A DNA stretch of 15,220 bases from Bacillota bacterium (GTDB taxonomy: Bacteria > Bacillota_C > Negativicutes > JAEYSJ01), in the NCBI GenBank assembly GCA_023434855.1, contig JAEYSJ010000348.1, positions 1 through 15,220 of the forward strand. Reading direction: 5' to 3'. The stretch's first letter is position 1, and each line of letters opens with the position of its first letter. The position numbers and the translations under genes were made by a program. Positions 6,048 to 12,781 of this stretch are shown here, piece by piece. The notes under the pieces were generated by a model. The model was not told where the DNA came from and did no database searches. It saw nothing but the letters and a program-made list of their open reading frames with translations.

Positions 6048-6149
6048 TTACAATCCGTACTCGTAGTTTATTTTACTTCCCATCCAGAATGACCGGAGAT
6101 ACTGCAGTTTTTTTGTACCAGGAGAAAGCTGAATAACCTTTTCTTTCAA
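6048..6149 (-). CDS. possible 33-residue small protein or gene remnant
   Basis: Open frame with TTG start (6149) and a short GGAG upstream, ending at TAA (6048) just before the AGGAGG of the flavin reductase gene. The composition looks coding (KEKVIQLSPGTKKLQYLRSF...). It could be a translationally coupled leader peptide, the tail of a decayed gene, or chance. I recognise no family. Confidence 0.25.
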   Translation of the reverse strand: MKEKVIQLSPGTKKLQYLRSFWMGSKINYEYGL

Positions 6150-6160
6150 CTCACTCCAAA

Positions 6161-6736
6161 TTATTTTATCTGTTTAAGGAGCCTTGCAATATTTTTACCT
6201 AAAAGTTGGAACGTCTGTATCCCTTCTGCGTCGTTCTGGACGTCACCGGGTTCACAGGCCAATGTCATATTCCAGTAACTGGTCCCAGGTATAACCATTT
6301 CAGCAATCCCAAAGAAAAAGTTAATAGCCGCATAGGTAAAATTAGACCCGGCCCGGCGCACAGCGACTACACCAGCACCTACCTTACCGCGAAGTATGTC
6401 ACCGCCATTGGCCTTTGACACAAAACCACAGCGGTCAATGAGTGCTTTCACTTCTGTGGATACATTGCTGAAATAGGTGGGAGAGCCGATGATTATTCCA
6501 TCAGCTTCTTGCATTTTTTGGATAAATAAATTCATATCATCATCGGTTCGTGCACAACGATTGTCTTTACTCTCCCAACACTTCATACACGCTAAACACC
6601 CGTAAACCTTGCGTCCACCTAATTGGATAAGTTCAGTCTCAATGCCTTCCTGTTGTATTTGTGCAAGAACGATTTTTAGGCTTTGGGCAGTATTACCGTC
6701 GATTCTGGGACTTCCATTAAAAGCAACAACTTTCAT
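6161..6736 (-). CDS. iron-sulfur-flavoprotein-like NAD(P)H-dependent FMN reductase
   Basis: 191 residues from ATG 6736, which is preferred over an upstream TTG at 6742 because GGAGGAGG ends 6 nt before this ATG. The flavodoxin-type phosphate loop is NGSPRIDGNT (7-16). Cysteines 47, 50, 53 and 61 give C-x2-C-x2-C-x7-C, the Isf cluster motif. GSPTYFSNVSTEVKALIDR follows (84-102). It is a paralogue-like partner of the reductase at 4803-5351 but not a recent duplicate, since the middles and C-termini differ. It is the first gene of the group and divergent from the HxlR regulator, the usual arrangement for HxlR-controlled flavoprotein genes. Confidence 0.87.
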   Translation of the reverse strand: MKVVAFNGSPRIDGNTAQSLKIVLAQIQQEGIETELIQLGGRKVYGCLACMKCWESKDNRCARTDDDMNLFIQKMQEADGIIIGSPTYFSNVSTEVKALIDRCGFVSKANGGDILRGKVGAGVVAVRRAGSNFTYAAINFFFGIAEMVIPGTSYWNMTLACEPGDVQNDAEGIQTFQLLGKNIARLLKQIK

Positions 6737-6835
6737 ACACAACCTCCTCCAATATTTAATGACCTTGAGTTAACAACCGCTTCCATTAACCTCACCCAGT
6801 GTTTTTTGTTTCCTGAAAGCGCTATCCGTGCTATA

Positions 6836-6864
6836 ATAATACATACTAATAGCATAAATTGCAA
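6836..6864 (-). promoter_or_regulatory. promoter of the flavoprotein group
   Basis: On the minus strand, -35 TTGCAA (6864-6859), a 17-bp spacer and -10 TATTAT (6841-6836). The -35 hexamer is its own reverse complement and is shared with the divergent promoter. Confidence 0.6.
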
Positions 6865-6869
6865 GTATG
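6842..6869. promoter_or_regulatory. candidate HxlR operator
   Basis: Inverted repeat CATACT (6842-6847) and AGTATG (6864-6869), 16-bp spacer, so the half sites are centred 22 bp (two helical turns) apart. It overlaps the shared -35 box of both promoters, so binding would block both directions. HxlR/YodB-type regulators are known to use TACT/AGTA-like half sites; assignment to this regulator is inference. Confidence 0.5.
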
Positions 6870-6888
6870 CACTTATTTGTGGTATAGT
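6859..6888 (+). promoter_or_regulatory. promoter of the HxlR regulator gene
   Basis: -35 TTGCAA (6859-6864), an 18-bp spacer and -10 TATAGT (6883-6888), 60 nt before the start codon. A further symmetric GGTATAGTACC surrounds the -10. Confidence 0.55.
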
Positions 6889-6948
6889 ACCCTTTTTTAT
6901 ACCATATGTATTTTCATTTCTATTATGTATCTAAGGAGGAATTATAAC

Positions 6949-7317
6949 TTGATTAAATTTCGCAATACTGAATATCACTGTCCAATGGAGTTAACCCTGG
7001 ACCTAATCGGCGGAAAATGGAAATCACTGATAATATGGCATTTAGGAGAAAACACCTTACGGTTTAGCGAACTAAAAAAAACCTTACCAAAAATAACGCA
7101 AAAAATGCTGACCCAGCAGCTTAGAGAGCTGGAACAAGACGGGTTGGTCAAGCGGTTTATTTACGCTCAGGTGCCGCCGAAAGTTGAATATTCTCTTACA
7201 GCTGACGGCAAAACTTTATTGCCTATTTTGAAGACAATGTCCCAATGGGGAATTGGCTATGCCAATGATACCGTGCCAATAAATCAATGTCACATAACGA
7301 CCGATACCATGAAATAG
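6949..7317 (+). CDS. HxlR-family winged-helix transcriptional regulator
   Basis: 122 residues from a TTG start at 6949, chosen because AAGGAGG ends 9 nt before it. A longer frame back to 6859 has a hydrophobic, non-homologous N-terminus. The DNA-binding core is typical Hxl[56 protein letters not shown], then the wing [13 protein letters not shown]. Cys11 in YHCP is the conserved cysteine used by YodB/HypR-type members to sense electrophiles or oxidants. It is divergent from the flavoprotein group and probably represses it, and itself, until thiol stress; that is inferred from family and layout. Confidence 0.92.
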   Translation: MIKFRNTEYHCPMELTLDLIGGKWKSLIIWHLGENTLRFSELKKTLPKITQKMLTQQLRELEQDGLVKRFIYAQVPPKVEYSLTADGKTLLPILKTMSQWGIGYANDTVPINQCHITTDTMK

Positions 7318-7324
7318 AAAGACG

Positions 7325-7358
7325 AACCCGGGAGGCTGTTTAAGACTCTCGGGTTTGT
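7325..7358. terminator. bidirectional terminator between the HxlR gene and larB
   Basis: 10-bp stem AACCCGGGAG (7325-7334) with CTCTCGGGTT (7346-7355), containing one G-T wobble, followed by TTTGTTG. It lies between convergent genes. Confidence 0.8.
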
Positions 7359-7375
7359 TGCTAAATAAAGGTACC

Positions 7376-8122
7376 CTATAATTTATTAATTATACTGGCA
7401 TTATATGCAGCGCCGAAACCATTATCGATATTAACCACACTAACACCGCTTGCACAACTGTTCAGCATGGATAACAGCGCTGAAAGACCGCCAAAGTTAG
7501 CCCCATAACCAACACTTGTAGGGACGGCAATAATCGGTTTATCTACAAGTCCGCCGATAACGCTGGCAAGTGCTCCTTCCATGCCGGCAACTACAATAAC
7601 TACCTTTGCGCCCCGGATGATATCTATTTTGGCGAAAAGTCGATGAATGCCGGCAACTCCCACATCGATGATCTTTTCCACCCGATTGCCCAGAAGAGTT
7701 GCAGTTTCTGCTGCTTCTTCCACTACCGGCATATCAGAAGTCCCTGCTGAAATAATGGCAATATAACTGTCTGTAAGCTGTTCTGCTTTTTTGCGAATGG
7801 TGATTGTCCTTCCCAAAGGGTTATATTTGGCTTCTGTGCAGATCGTTTTTATTGCTTCGTACATTTTCTCATTCGCGCGGGTTGCCAATATATTATTATC
7901 CTTAGTCAGCATGAATTGAATGATGCTTGTCACTTGGTCTACTGTTTTTCCTTCACAATAGATCACTTCCGGATATCCTACGCGTATTTCGCGATGATTA
8001 TCGATCTTAGCAAAGCCCAGTTCTTTGTAAGGCAAATCTTGAAAGATTTCCATGGCTGCTTCCACTGCTATTTCGTTGTTCTTTACCTTCTGCAGCAGTT
8101 TTCTTATATCCGCCTTATTCAT
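7376..8122 (-). CDS. larB: LarB, nickel-pincer cofactor biosynthesis carboxylase/hydrolase
   Basis: 248 residues, full length. LarB carboxylates the pyridinium ring of nicotinic acid adenine dinucleotide and cleaves its phosphoanhydride, the first step to the nickel-pincer nucleotide of lactate racemase. The PurE-like C-terminal domain shows AGTSDMPVVEEAA (126-138), DVGVAGIHR (153-161), AGMEGALASV (179-188), AVPTSVGYG (199-207) and NIDNGFGAA (231-239). Cys223 and Glu182 are spaced as the catalytic Cys221 and Glu180 of the Lactiplantibacillus plantarum enzyme. GGGAGG lies just before the ATG. Third gene of the lar operon, 29 nt after larE. No larA is seen in the window, so the racemase or another LarA-like enzyme must be encoded elsewhere. 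Confidence 0.95.
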   Translation of the reverse strand: MNKADIRKLLQKVKNNEIAVEAAMEIFQDLPYKELGFAKIDNHREIRVGYPEVIYCEGKTVDQVTSIIQFMLTKDNNILATRANEKMYEAIKTICTEAKYNPLGRTITIRKKAEQLTDSYIAIISAGTSDMPVVEEAAETATLLGNRVEKIIDVGVAGIHRLFAKIDIIRGAKVVIVVAGMEGALASVIGGLVDKPIIAVPTSVGYGANFGGLSALLSMLNSCASGVSVVNIDNGFGAAYNASIINKL

Positions 8123-8151
8123 TATTTCCTCCCGGAATATCTAGGACCGCA

Positions 8152-8958
8152 CTATTTAGTTTCTCTGGTCTCGTTAAAACTGCCAACCCGATAGCCTTGC
8201 AAATCTAAAGTTACATACTTAAAGCCAAATTCTTTGAATTTGCCGGCTATCTCCGCAAGCAGCATCTCATTAAATAGTTTGTTTATATCCTTTTGGTCCA
8301 CTTCAATTCTTGCCAGATTGTCATGGCATCTCACACGAACAGCCCGGAAACCGCTGTTCATCATATACGTTTCCGCTTTTTCTATCTTAACAAAATCTTC
8401 TTCCTTCAGTTCATTGCCATAGGGTATTCTTGTCAGCAAACAGGCATAGGGCGGTTTATCCCAAGTACTAAGCCCCAGTTCTTTTGATAAACTTCTTATT
8501 TCCTGTTTACCCAGTTGGCACTCTAATAAAGGACTCTTTATATTCAGTTCCCTTAGCGCTTTCAAACCCGGCCGATAGTCACCTGTATCATCAAAATTGG
8601 TGCCATCAATCACATGAGGATAGCCTTCCCGCCGGGCAATGGCTTTGATCTGACTAAATACCGCCTGTTTACAAAGATAACATCGATTTTCCGGATTGTT
8701 TCTTATTTCAGCAATAATAGGTGTCTCCAGGATTTCAAAGGCAACACCAAGTTGTGTTACTAATTGTTTTGCTTCTGCGATTTCCCATTTTGGAATATAA
8801 GGAGATTGTATGGTTACTGCTTTTATATTATCACCTAAAGCCTGTTTAGCCACTTTAAGTAAAAAAGTACTGTCTACTCCTCCGGAAAAAGCCAGAATAA
8901 CCTTTTCCAGTTTCTTTAAATAATTTATCAAATATAAATATTTTTCATTGTTTATCAT
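8152..8958 (-). CDS. larE: LarE, ATP-dependent sulfur transferase for the nickel-pincer cofactor
   Basis: 268 residues, normal length. LarE adenylates the carboxylates made by LarB and converts them to thiocarboxylates. The PP-loop ATP motif is SGGVDS (25-30). NRCYLCK (91-97) and GTNFDDTGDYRPG (119-131) are family signatures. Cys173 in KPPYACLLTR corresponds to the sacrificial cysteine (Cys176) of the L. plantarum enzyme, which is consumed once per reaction. An extra Cys211 sits in VRVRCHDN, near the region where [4Fe-4S]-type LarE proteins have additional cysteines. The two arginines there are kept, so the sacrificial type seems more likely, but this is not settled. The gene starts 35 nt after larC ends, with AGAGG upstream. 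Confidence 0.95.
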   Translation of the reverse strand: MINNEKYLYLINYLKKLEKVILAFSGGVDSTFLLKVAKQALGDNIKAVTIQSPYIPKWEIAEAKQLVTQLGVAFEILETPIIAEIRNNPENRCYLCKQAVFSQIKAIARREGYPHVIDGTNFDDTGDYRPGLKALRELNIKSPLLECQLGKQEIRSLSKELGLSTWDKPPYACLLTRIPYGNELKEEDFVKIEKAETYMMNSGFRAVRVRCHDNLARIEVDQKDINKLFNEMLLAEIAGKFKEFGFKYVTLDLQGYRVGSFNETRETK

Positions 8959-8993
8959 AACTGTTAACCTCTATAATTGTTCTCTAATATATG

Positions 8994-9821
8994 TTAATCC
9001 GCTCTCTTATTGTTTCTATCTTCCCAGCCAAGAAATACCCTTAAAACATTAGGGATCTCAAGCTCCCTATGACCTATCCCATAACCAATCTTTTCTATTG
9101 AAAAGTCCATATGGTCGGTGAATGTGCCCACATTGGCCGCCAATATCGCGGCCCCGGTAGGCGTAGTCGTTTCAAAAGGCACTATACCTGATTTCACGGG
9201 AATATTCTTTAAGATCTCAACAGTTGCCGGCGCAGGAACGGGAATAATACCATGGGCGCATTTCACAAACCCTCCCCCTAGCTGAACCGCTGAAGCAATA
9301 ATCTTATCCACTTTTAGATAATCCAAACACACCGCAGCTCCCACGATATCAATAATCGAGTCAACAGCCCCAACCTCATGGAAATGCACCTCATCTAAGG
9401 GCTTGCCGTGCACTTTGGCCTCTGCCTCTGCTATCTTCATAAAAATCGTCAAACTCAACTTTTTTACCTTATCATTCAGACTGCTGTTTATTATAATACT
9501 TTCAATATCCTGTAAATTTCTATGAGCATGATGATCACGATGAGTATGGTGATTGTCAGACTCAATAGAAATCTGTGCTTCATGATGATGATGATCAGAA
9601 GGTTCTTGGACATGCATTGCATTTTTTAATACTACATCCACCCTGGTTCCGCTGATACCTTGCTTATTATCCTTTTTTACCTGCAACTCATATTCAGCAT
9701 CCAGATTGAGCTTAGACAACTCCTGTCGTAAGTAATCCTCATCAACTCCCACATCCAGCAATGCACCCACATTCATATCACCGCTGATGCCGCAGAAACA
9801 ATCATAATATAACACTTTCAT
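8994..9821 (-). CDS. larC: LarC, N-terminal (LarC1) nickel-insertion domain only
   Basis: 275 residues from ATG 9821. The ATG at 9836 has no ribosome binding site and itself overlaps the GGAG serving 9821. LarC inserts nickel into the pincer cofactor in a CTP-dependent reaction. The N-terminal signature YYDCFCGISGDMNVGALLD is present. A His-rich, probably nickel-binding segment follows (about 76-101 from this start, with HHHH and several HH/HxH). Then come EVHFHEVGAVDSIIDIVGAA and PVPAPATVEILK. The protein ends at the junction where L. plantarum larC1 passes by ribosomal frameshift into larC2 (NVLRVFLGWE). Here only 35 nt separate the stop from larE, so there is no room for the ~130-residue LarC2 domain. 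It may be encoded elsewhere, lost, or not needed. First gene of the operon. Confidence 0.9.
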   Translation of the reverse strand: MKVLYYDCFCGISGDMNVGALLDVGVDEDYLRQELSKLNLDAEYELQVKKDNKQGISGTRVDVVLKNAMHVQEPSDHHHHEAQISIESDNHHTHRDHHAHRNLQDIESIIINSSLNDKVKKLSLTIFMKIAEAEAKVHGKPLDEVHFHEVGAVDSIIDIVGAAVCLDYLKVDKIIASAVQLGGGFVKCAHGIIPVPAPATVEILKNIPVKSGIVPFETTTPTGAAILAANVGTFTDHMDFSIEKIGYGIGHRELEIPNVLRVFLGWEDRNNKRAD

Positions 9822-9908
9822 TGTCGAGTTCTCCATTACATAACATAATTTATTCTCTTAATCGATTTTACGAATCACTTCATCTTTTACCCCCAATAAC
9901 CATGTGGC

Positions 9909-9937
9909 TTTATAGAACCCATTAAAAGTTCTTGCCA
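9909..9937 (-). promoter_or_regulatory. possible promoter of the lar operon
   Basis: On the minus strand TGGCAA (9937-9932), a 17-bp spacer and TATAAA (9914-9909), about 88 nt before the larC start. The -35 is poor; no NikR-type operator or nickel riboswitch is evident. Confidence 0.35.
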
Positions 9938-9943
9938 GTAATC

Positions 9944-10014
9944 GGCGGAAAAGGGGGACGGAACTCTAGCACTTGCGCTAGATGGCAGCGAAATTCCGTC
10001 CCCCCTTTTCCGCC
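9944..10014. repeat. long hairpin element (REP/MITE-like)
   Basis: 20-nt arm GGCGGAAAAGGGGGACGGAA (9944-9963) pairs with 9994-10014, which has one extra C as a bulge. Inside lies a second hairpin TCTAGC (9965-9970)/GCTAGA (9977-9982). The GGGGGACGGAA...TTCCGTCCCCC type of arm is familiar as a dispersed palindromic repeat in anaerobic Firmicutes, sometimes linked to REP-associated transposases; that link is from memory and unproven here. It could also act as a terminator for the aldo/keto reductase operon on the minus strand, but it lacks a T-run. Confidence 0.65.
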
Positions 10015-10057
10015 AGGCCAGCTAAATTGTGATATATTTTTTTAGCGTGTTCAAAAC

Positions 10058-11206
10058 CTATTCAAACAGTTCTTTAACATTCTTTAATTCTTTAGAAATT
10101 TCAATACCTTGCGGACAATGACTTTCGCATTTACCACATTCCACGCACTTGGAAGCAGGTGCCGCTAGTCTCGACCACGCTCCATACATATACTTTGCTC
10201 CAGGTGAACCGTCGAAAACCCAATGATCGTTATACGTTGAAAAGCACATCGGTATATTGATGCCGACAGAACAAGGCATACAGTAAGCACATCCTGTACA
10301 ATTGACTTTTACTTTTTCTTCAAATATTTTTTTCACTGCTTCAATGATAGCTAATTCTTTTGCCGTTAAAGAATTCGCTTCCGCTTCCTGGGCCACTCTG
10401 ATATTTTCAGTAACATGGTCCATGGTACTCATGCCGCTTAATACAACTGACACCTCCGGGTGATTCCATACCCACCGCAAGGCCCACTCCGCCGGAGTTC
10501 TTCTGACTTCAGCCTGATCAATCACAGTTTTTGCTTCTTCAGGCAGCTTGGCCAGGTTGCCGCCTCGTAACGGTTCCATTATGGCAATGCCTAACCCTTT
10601 CCTGGCGGCGTATTCCAGCCCTTCTTTTCCTGCCTGGTATTTTTCGTCTAAATAATTATACTGAATTTGACAAAATGACCAGTCATAATAATCTACTATT
10701 TCTTTAAATAACCCGGCCTGATCATGAAATGAAAACCCGGCATATTTGATTTTCCCGTCTTTAATCGCCTGATCCAAAAAATCTTTAATTCCTGTTTCTT
10801 TTAACTGAGGCCAGACATGATTATTTAAAGAATGGACTAAATAAAAGTCAATTACATCTGTCTCAAGCCGTTCCAGTTGCTCATTTAAATAGCGCTCCAT
10901 ATCTGCTCTCGTTTTTATCAGCCAGCTTGGCAGCTTAGTTGCTAAGTAGACCCGCTCCCGATAGCCATCTTTGAGAGCTTTAGCAACAAAAGGCTCACTT
11001 GCTCCCCCCTCTGTAAAACCGGTTCCATGATAAGGATAGGCAGTATCAATGTAGTTTACTCCGGCATCAATTGCATACCTTACCATAGGTATTGCTTTCT
11101 CTTCATCGATTTTAGTTGGATCATTATTAATCACCGGCAGCCTCATACAACCAAAACCTAAGACAGAAACCATCTCATTTGTTTTGCCAAACTTTCTATA
11201 CAGCAA
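10058..11206 (-). CDS. aldo/keto reductase with C-terminal ferredoxin domain
   Basis: 382 residues. Residues 1-290 are an aldo/keto reductase barrel. The catalytic tetrad is visible as Asp54, Tyr59 (NYIDTAYPYH), Lys91 (LATKLP) and His125 (FYLVHS). The C-terminal ~90 residues hold two cysteine groups, C303/306/309/312 and C354/357/360/364-Pro, as in the ferredoxin-like 4Fe-4S domain of the group often annotated as oxidoreductases of the aldo/keto reductase family. The fusion suggests electrons can pass between NAD(P)H chemistry and iron-sulfur carriers. Third gene of the MerR operon, 41 nt after its paralogue. Substrate unknown. Confidence 0.9.
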   Translation of the reverse strand: MLYRKFGKTNEMVSVLGFGCMRLPVINNDPTKIDEEKAIPMVRYAIDAGVNYIDTAYPYHGTGFTEGGASEPFVAKALKDGYRERVYLATKLPSWLIKTRADMERYLNEQLERLETDVIDFYLVHSLNNHVWPQLKETGIKDFLDQAIKDGKIKYAGFSFHDQAGLFKEIVDYYDWSFCQIQYNYLDEKYQAGKEGLEYAARKGLGIAIMEPLRGGNLAKLPEEAKTVIDQAEVRRTPAEWALRWVWNHPEVSVVLSGMSTMDHVTENIRVAQEAEANSLTAKELAIIEAVKKIFEEKVKVNCTGCAYCMPCSVGINIPMCFSTYNDHWVFDGSPGAKYMYGAWSRLAAPASKCVECGKCESHCPQGIEISKELKNVKELFE

Positions 11207-11247
11207 AATTACTCCTCCTTCTAGACAAAATTCTATTGTTAATTATC

Positions 11248-12276
11248 CTAATTTACTTTCACTTCACCTGCAAGAATTTTTTGGTAATCTTCATAATTCT
11301 TCTTTAACAGTTCCGGCGTATCTAAGCCATAGGGGCATTGGGATTTGCATTTTCCGCATTCAAGGCATCCTTCAATTTTCTTCATCATTTCCTGTACACT
11401 TGGCGTCAGCCAATTTTCAGATGGGGAACGTCTGAGTAAAAGGGACATCCTCGCACAGTTATTGATGACAATTCCGGCCGGGCACGGCAGGCAATAGCCG
11501 CAGCCCCTGCAGAATTCTCCCATCAGCTCGCGTTTGTCTTTATCAATTAATGCCCTTCTTTCGTCGGTCAACTGCGGTGGGTTATCCATATAACTTAAAA
11601 ATTCATCCAGTTCCGTTTCCCGCTGGATACCCCAGATGGGAAGAACATTATCGTACTGGGCCATAAATGCATAGGCTGCGGCAGAATCTGTTATTAATCC
11701 CCCGGATAATGCCTTCATGGCAATGAATCCCATGTCCGCATTCTTGCATTTCTCTGCCAGTTCAATCTCCTTTTCTGACGACAGATAGCTGAAGGGGTAT
11801 TGCAGGGTCTCATACAATCCGGAATCGATGCATTCATGTGCCACATCCAGTTTGTGATTCGTCAGGCCAATGTGTCTGATTTTTCCCTGTTTTTTGGCTT
11901 CCAGCATGCATTCGTACATTCCCGATCCGTCCCCTGGTTTATAGCAGACATTTGGCCAATGGAACTGGTAAATGTCGATGTAATCTGTCTTTAGCATCGC
12001 TAAAGAAGTTTCCAGATCTCTCCAAAAGCCTTCCGGCGTATTGGCATGGGTTTTTGTCGCAATAAAAATCTTCTCTCGCATTCCCGCAAATGCCTGTCCT
12101 ATTTTTTCCTCACTGTCTGAGTACATACGTGCAGTATCAAAGAAGGTCATACCTCCTGTGTATGCCTTCCGTAAAATTTTGACCGCAGTCCCCATATTTA
12201 CTCTTTGAATGGGCAGTGCGCCAAAGGCATTGCGGTCAGTTGTAATCCTGGTGCTTCCTAATGTAATCCGGGCCAT
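11248..12276 (-). CDS. aldo/keto reductase with C-terminal ferredoxin domain
   Basis: 342 residues. The barrel has Asp47, Tyr52 (FFDTARMYSDSEEKIG), Lys75 (IATKTHAN) and His106 (DIYQFHWPN) as the tetrad. The C-terminus carries C256/259/262/265 and C304/307/310/314-Pro, parallel to the downstream paralogue at 10058. The two proteins share the fold and domain plan but not close sequence, so the duplication is old or they were recruited separately. The start lies 19 nt after the merR-type gene, indicating one transcript. Likely reduction of reactive carbonyls, inferred from the regulator; not shown. Confidence 0.9.
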   Translation of the reverse strand: MARITLGSTRITTDRNAFGALPIQRVNMGTAVKILRKAYTGGMTFFDTARMYSDSEEKIGQAFAGMREKIFIATKTHANTPEGFWRDLETSLAMLKTDYIDIYQFHWPNVCYKPGDGSGMYECMLEAKKQGKIRHIGLTNHKLDVAHECIDSGLYETLQYPFSYLSSEKEIELAEKCKNADMGFIAMKALSGGLITDSAAAYAFMAQYDNVLPIWGIQRETELDEFLSYMDNPPQLTDERRALIDKDKRELMGEFCRGCGYCLPCPAGIVINNCARMSLLLRRSPSENWLTPSVQEMMKKIEGCLECGKCKSQCPYGLDTPELLKKNYEDYQKILAGEVKVN

Positions 12277-12295
12277 TGTTATGTCCTCCGTTTTT

Positions 12296-12682
12296 TTAAT
12301 CTTCCGGTCTTCTTAGTGCTCTTTCTTTTTCTACTATTGTCTGTTCATAACTGGCAATTTTATAATCCAGACGTTCCAGCGTTTTCTTCATATCTTCCAA
12401 TCTTGTTGCGAGCTGCTTACGTTGCTCAATTAACAGTTCTTTTCTTACGTCAATGGTATCATCGCCCTGCTGGAACAGCCCAACATACTCAATCAATACT
12501 TCAATTGGAAGCCCTGCACTTCGCATACATATGACAAATTCCACCCACTTACAATCTTCTTCCGCATAATCTCTAATCCCGCTTTTATTGCGGTTTACAT
12601 GAGGAATCAGTCCGATGCGTTCATAATAGCGGAGGGTATCCTGGGAAACATCAAATTTTTTACATACTTCGGCAATTGTCAT
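12296..12682 (-). CDS. MerR-family regulator (AdhR/NmlR-like)
   Basis: 128 residues. The N-terminal winged helix is typical MerR: MTIAEVCKKFDVSQDTLRYYERIGLIP. A long dimerisation helix follows (about 80-120), and there is no metal-binding C-terminal loop. Cys52 in FVICMRSAGLPIE is at the same position as the aldehyde/thiol-sensing cysteine of Bacillus AdhR; Cys7 and Cys44 are additional. It is the first gene of an operon with two aldo/keto reductases and lies behind a 19-bp-spacer promoter, so it probably activates its own operon upon aldehyde or electrophile stress. Confidence 0.92.
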   Translation of the reverse strand: MTIAEVCKKFDVSQDTLRYYERIGLIPHVNRNKSGIRDYAEEDCKWVEFVICMRSAGLPIEVLIEYVGLFQQGDDTIDVRKELLIEQRKQLATRLEDMKKTLERLDYKIASYEQTIVEKERALRRPED

Positions 12683-12702
12683 CTAGTTTCACCTCCAAAA
12701 AC

Positions 12703-12733
12703 AGCATATCATCTGGAGTTAACTCCAAGTCAA
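12703..12733 (-). promoter_or_regulatory. MerR-type promoter/operator of the aldo/keto reductase operon
   Basis: On the minus strand, -35 TTGACT (12733-12728) and -10 TATGCT (12708-12703) are separated by 19 bp instead of 17. The spacer is filled by the perfect palindrome TGGAGTTAACTCCA (12714-12727). This is the classic overlong spacer that MerR proteins untwist for activation. Confidence 0.88.
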
Positions 12734-12781
12734 GAGTAGTTTCATAAAAGTATAAATGTTTAGATCCTTATATTAAGATGA

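Noticed and set aside
6859..6948. N-terminal extension of the HxlR regulator from 6859
   Set aside because: The extension covers the promoter region, is hydrophobic and unlike the family; AAGGAGG at 6933-6939 serves the TTG at 6949.
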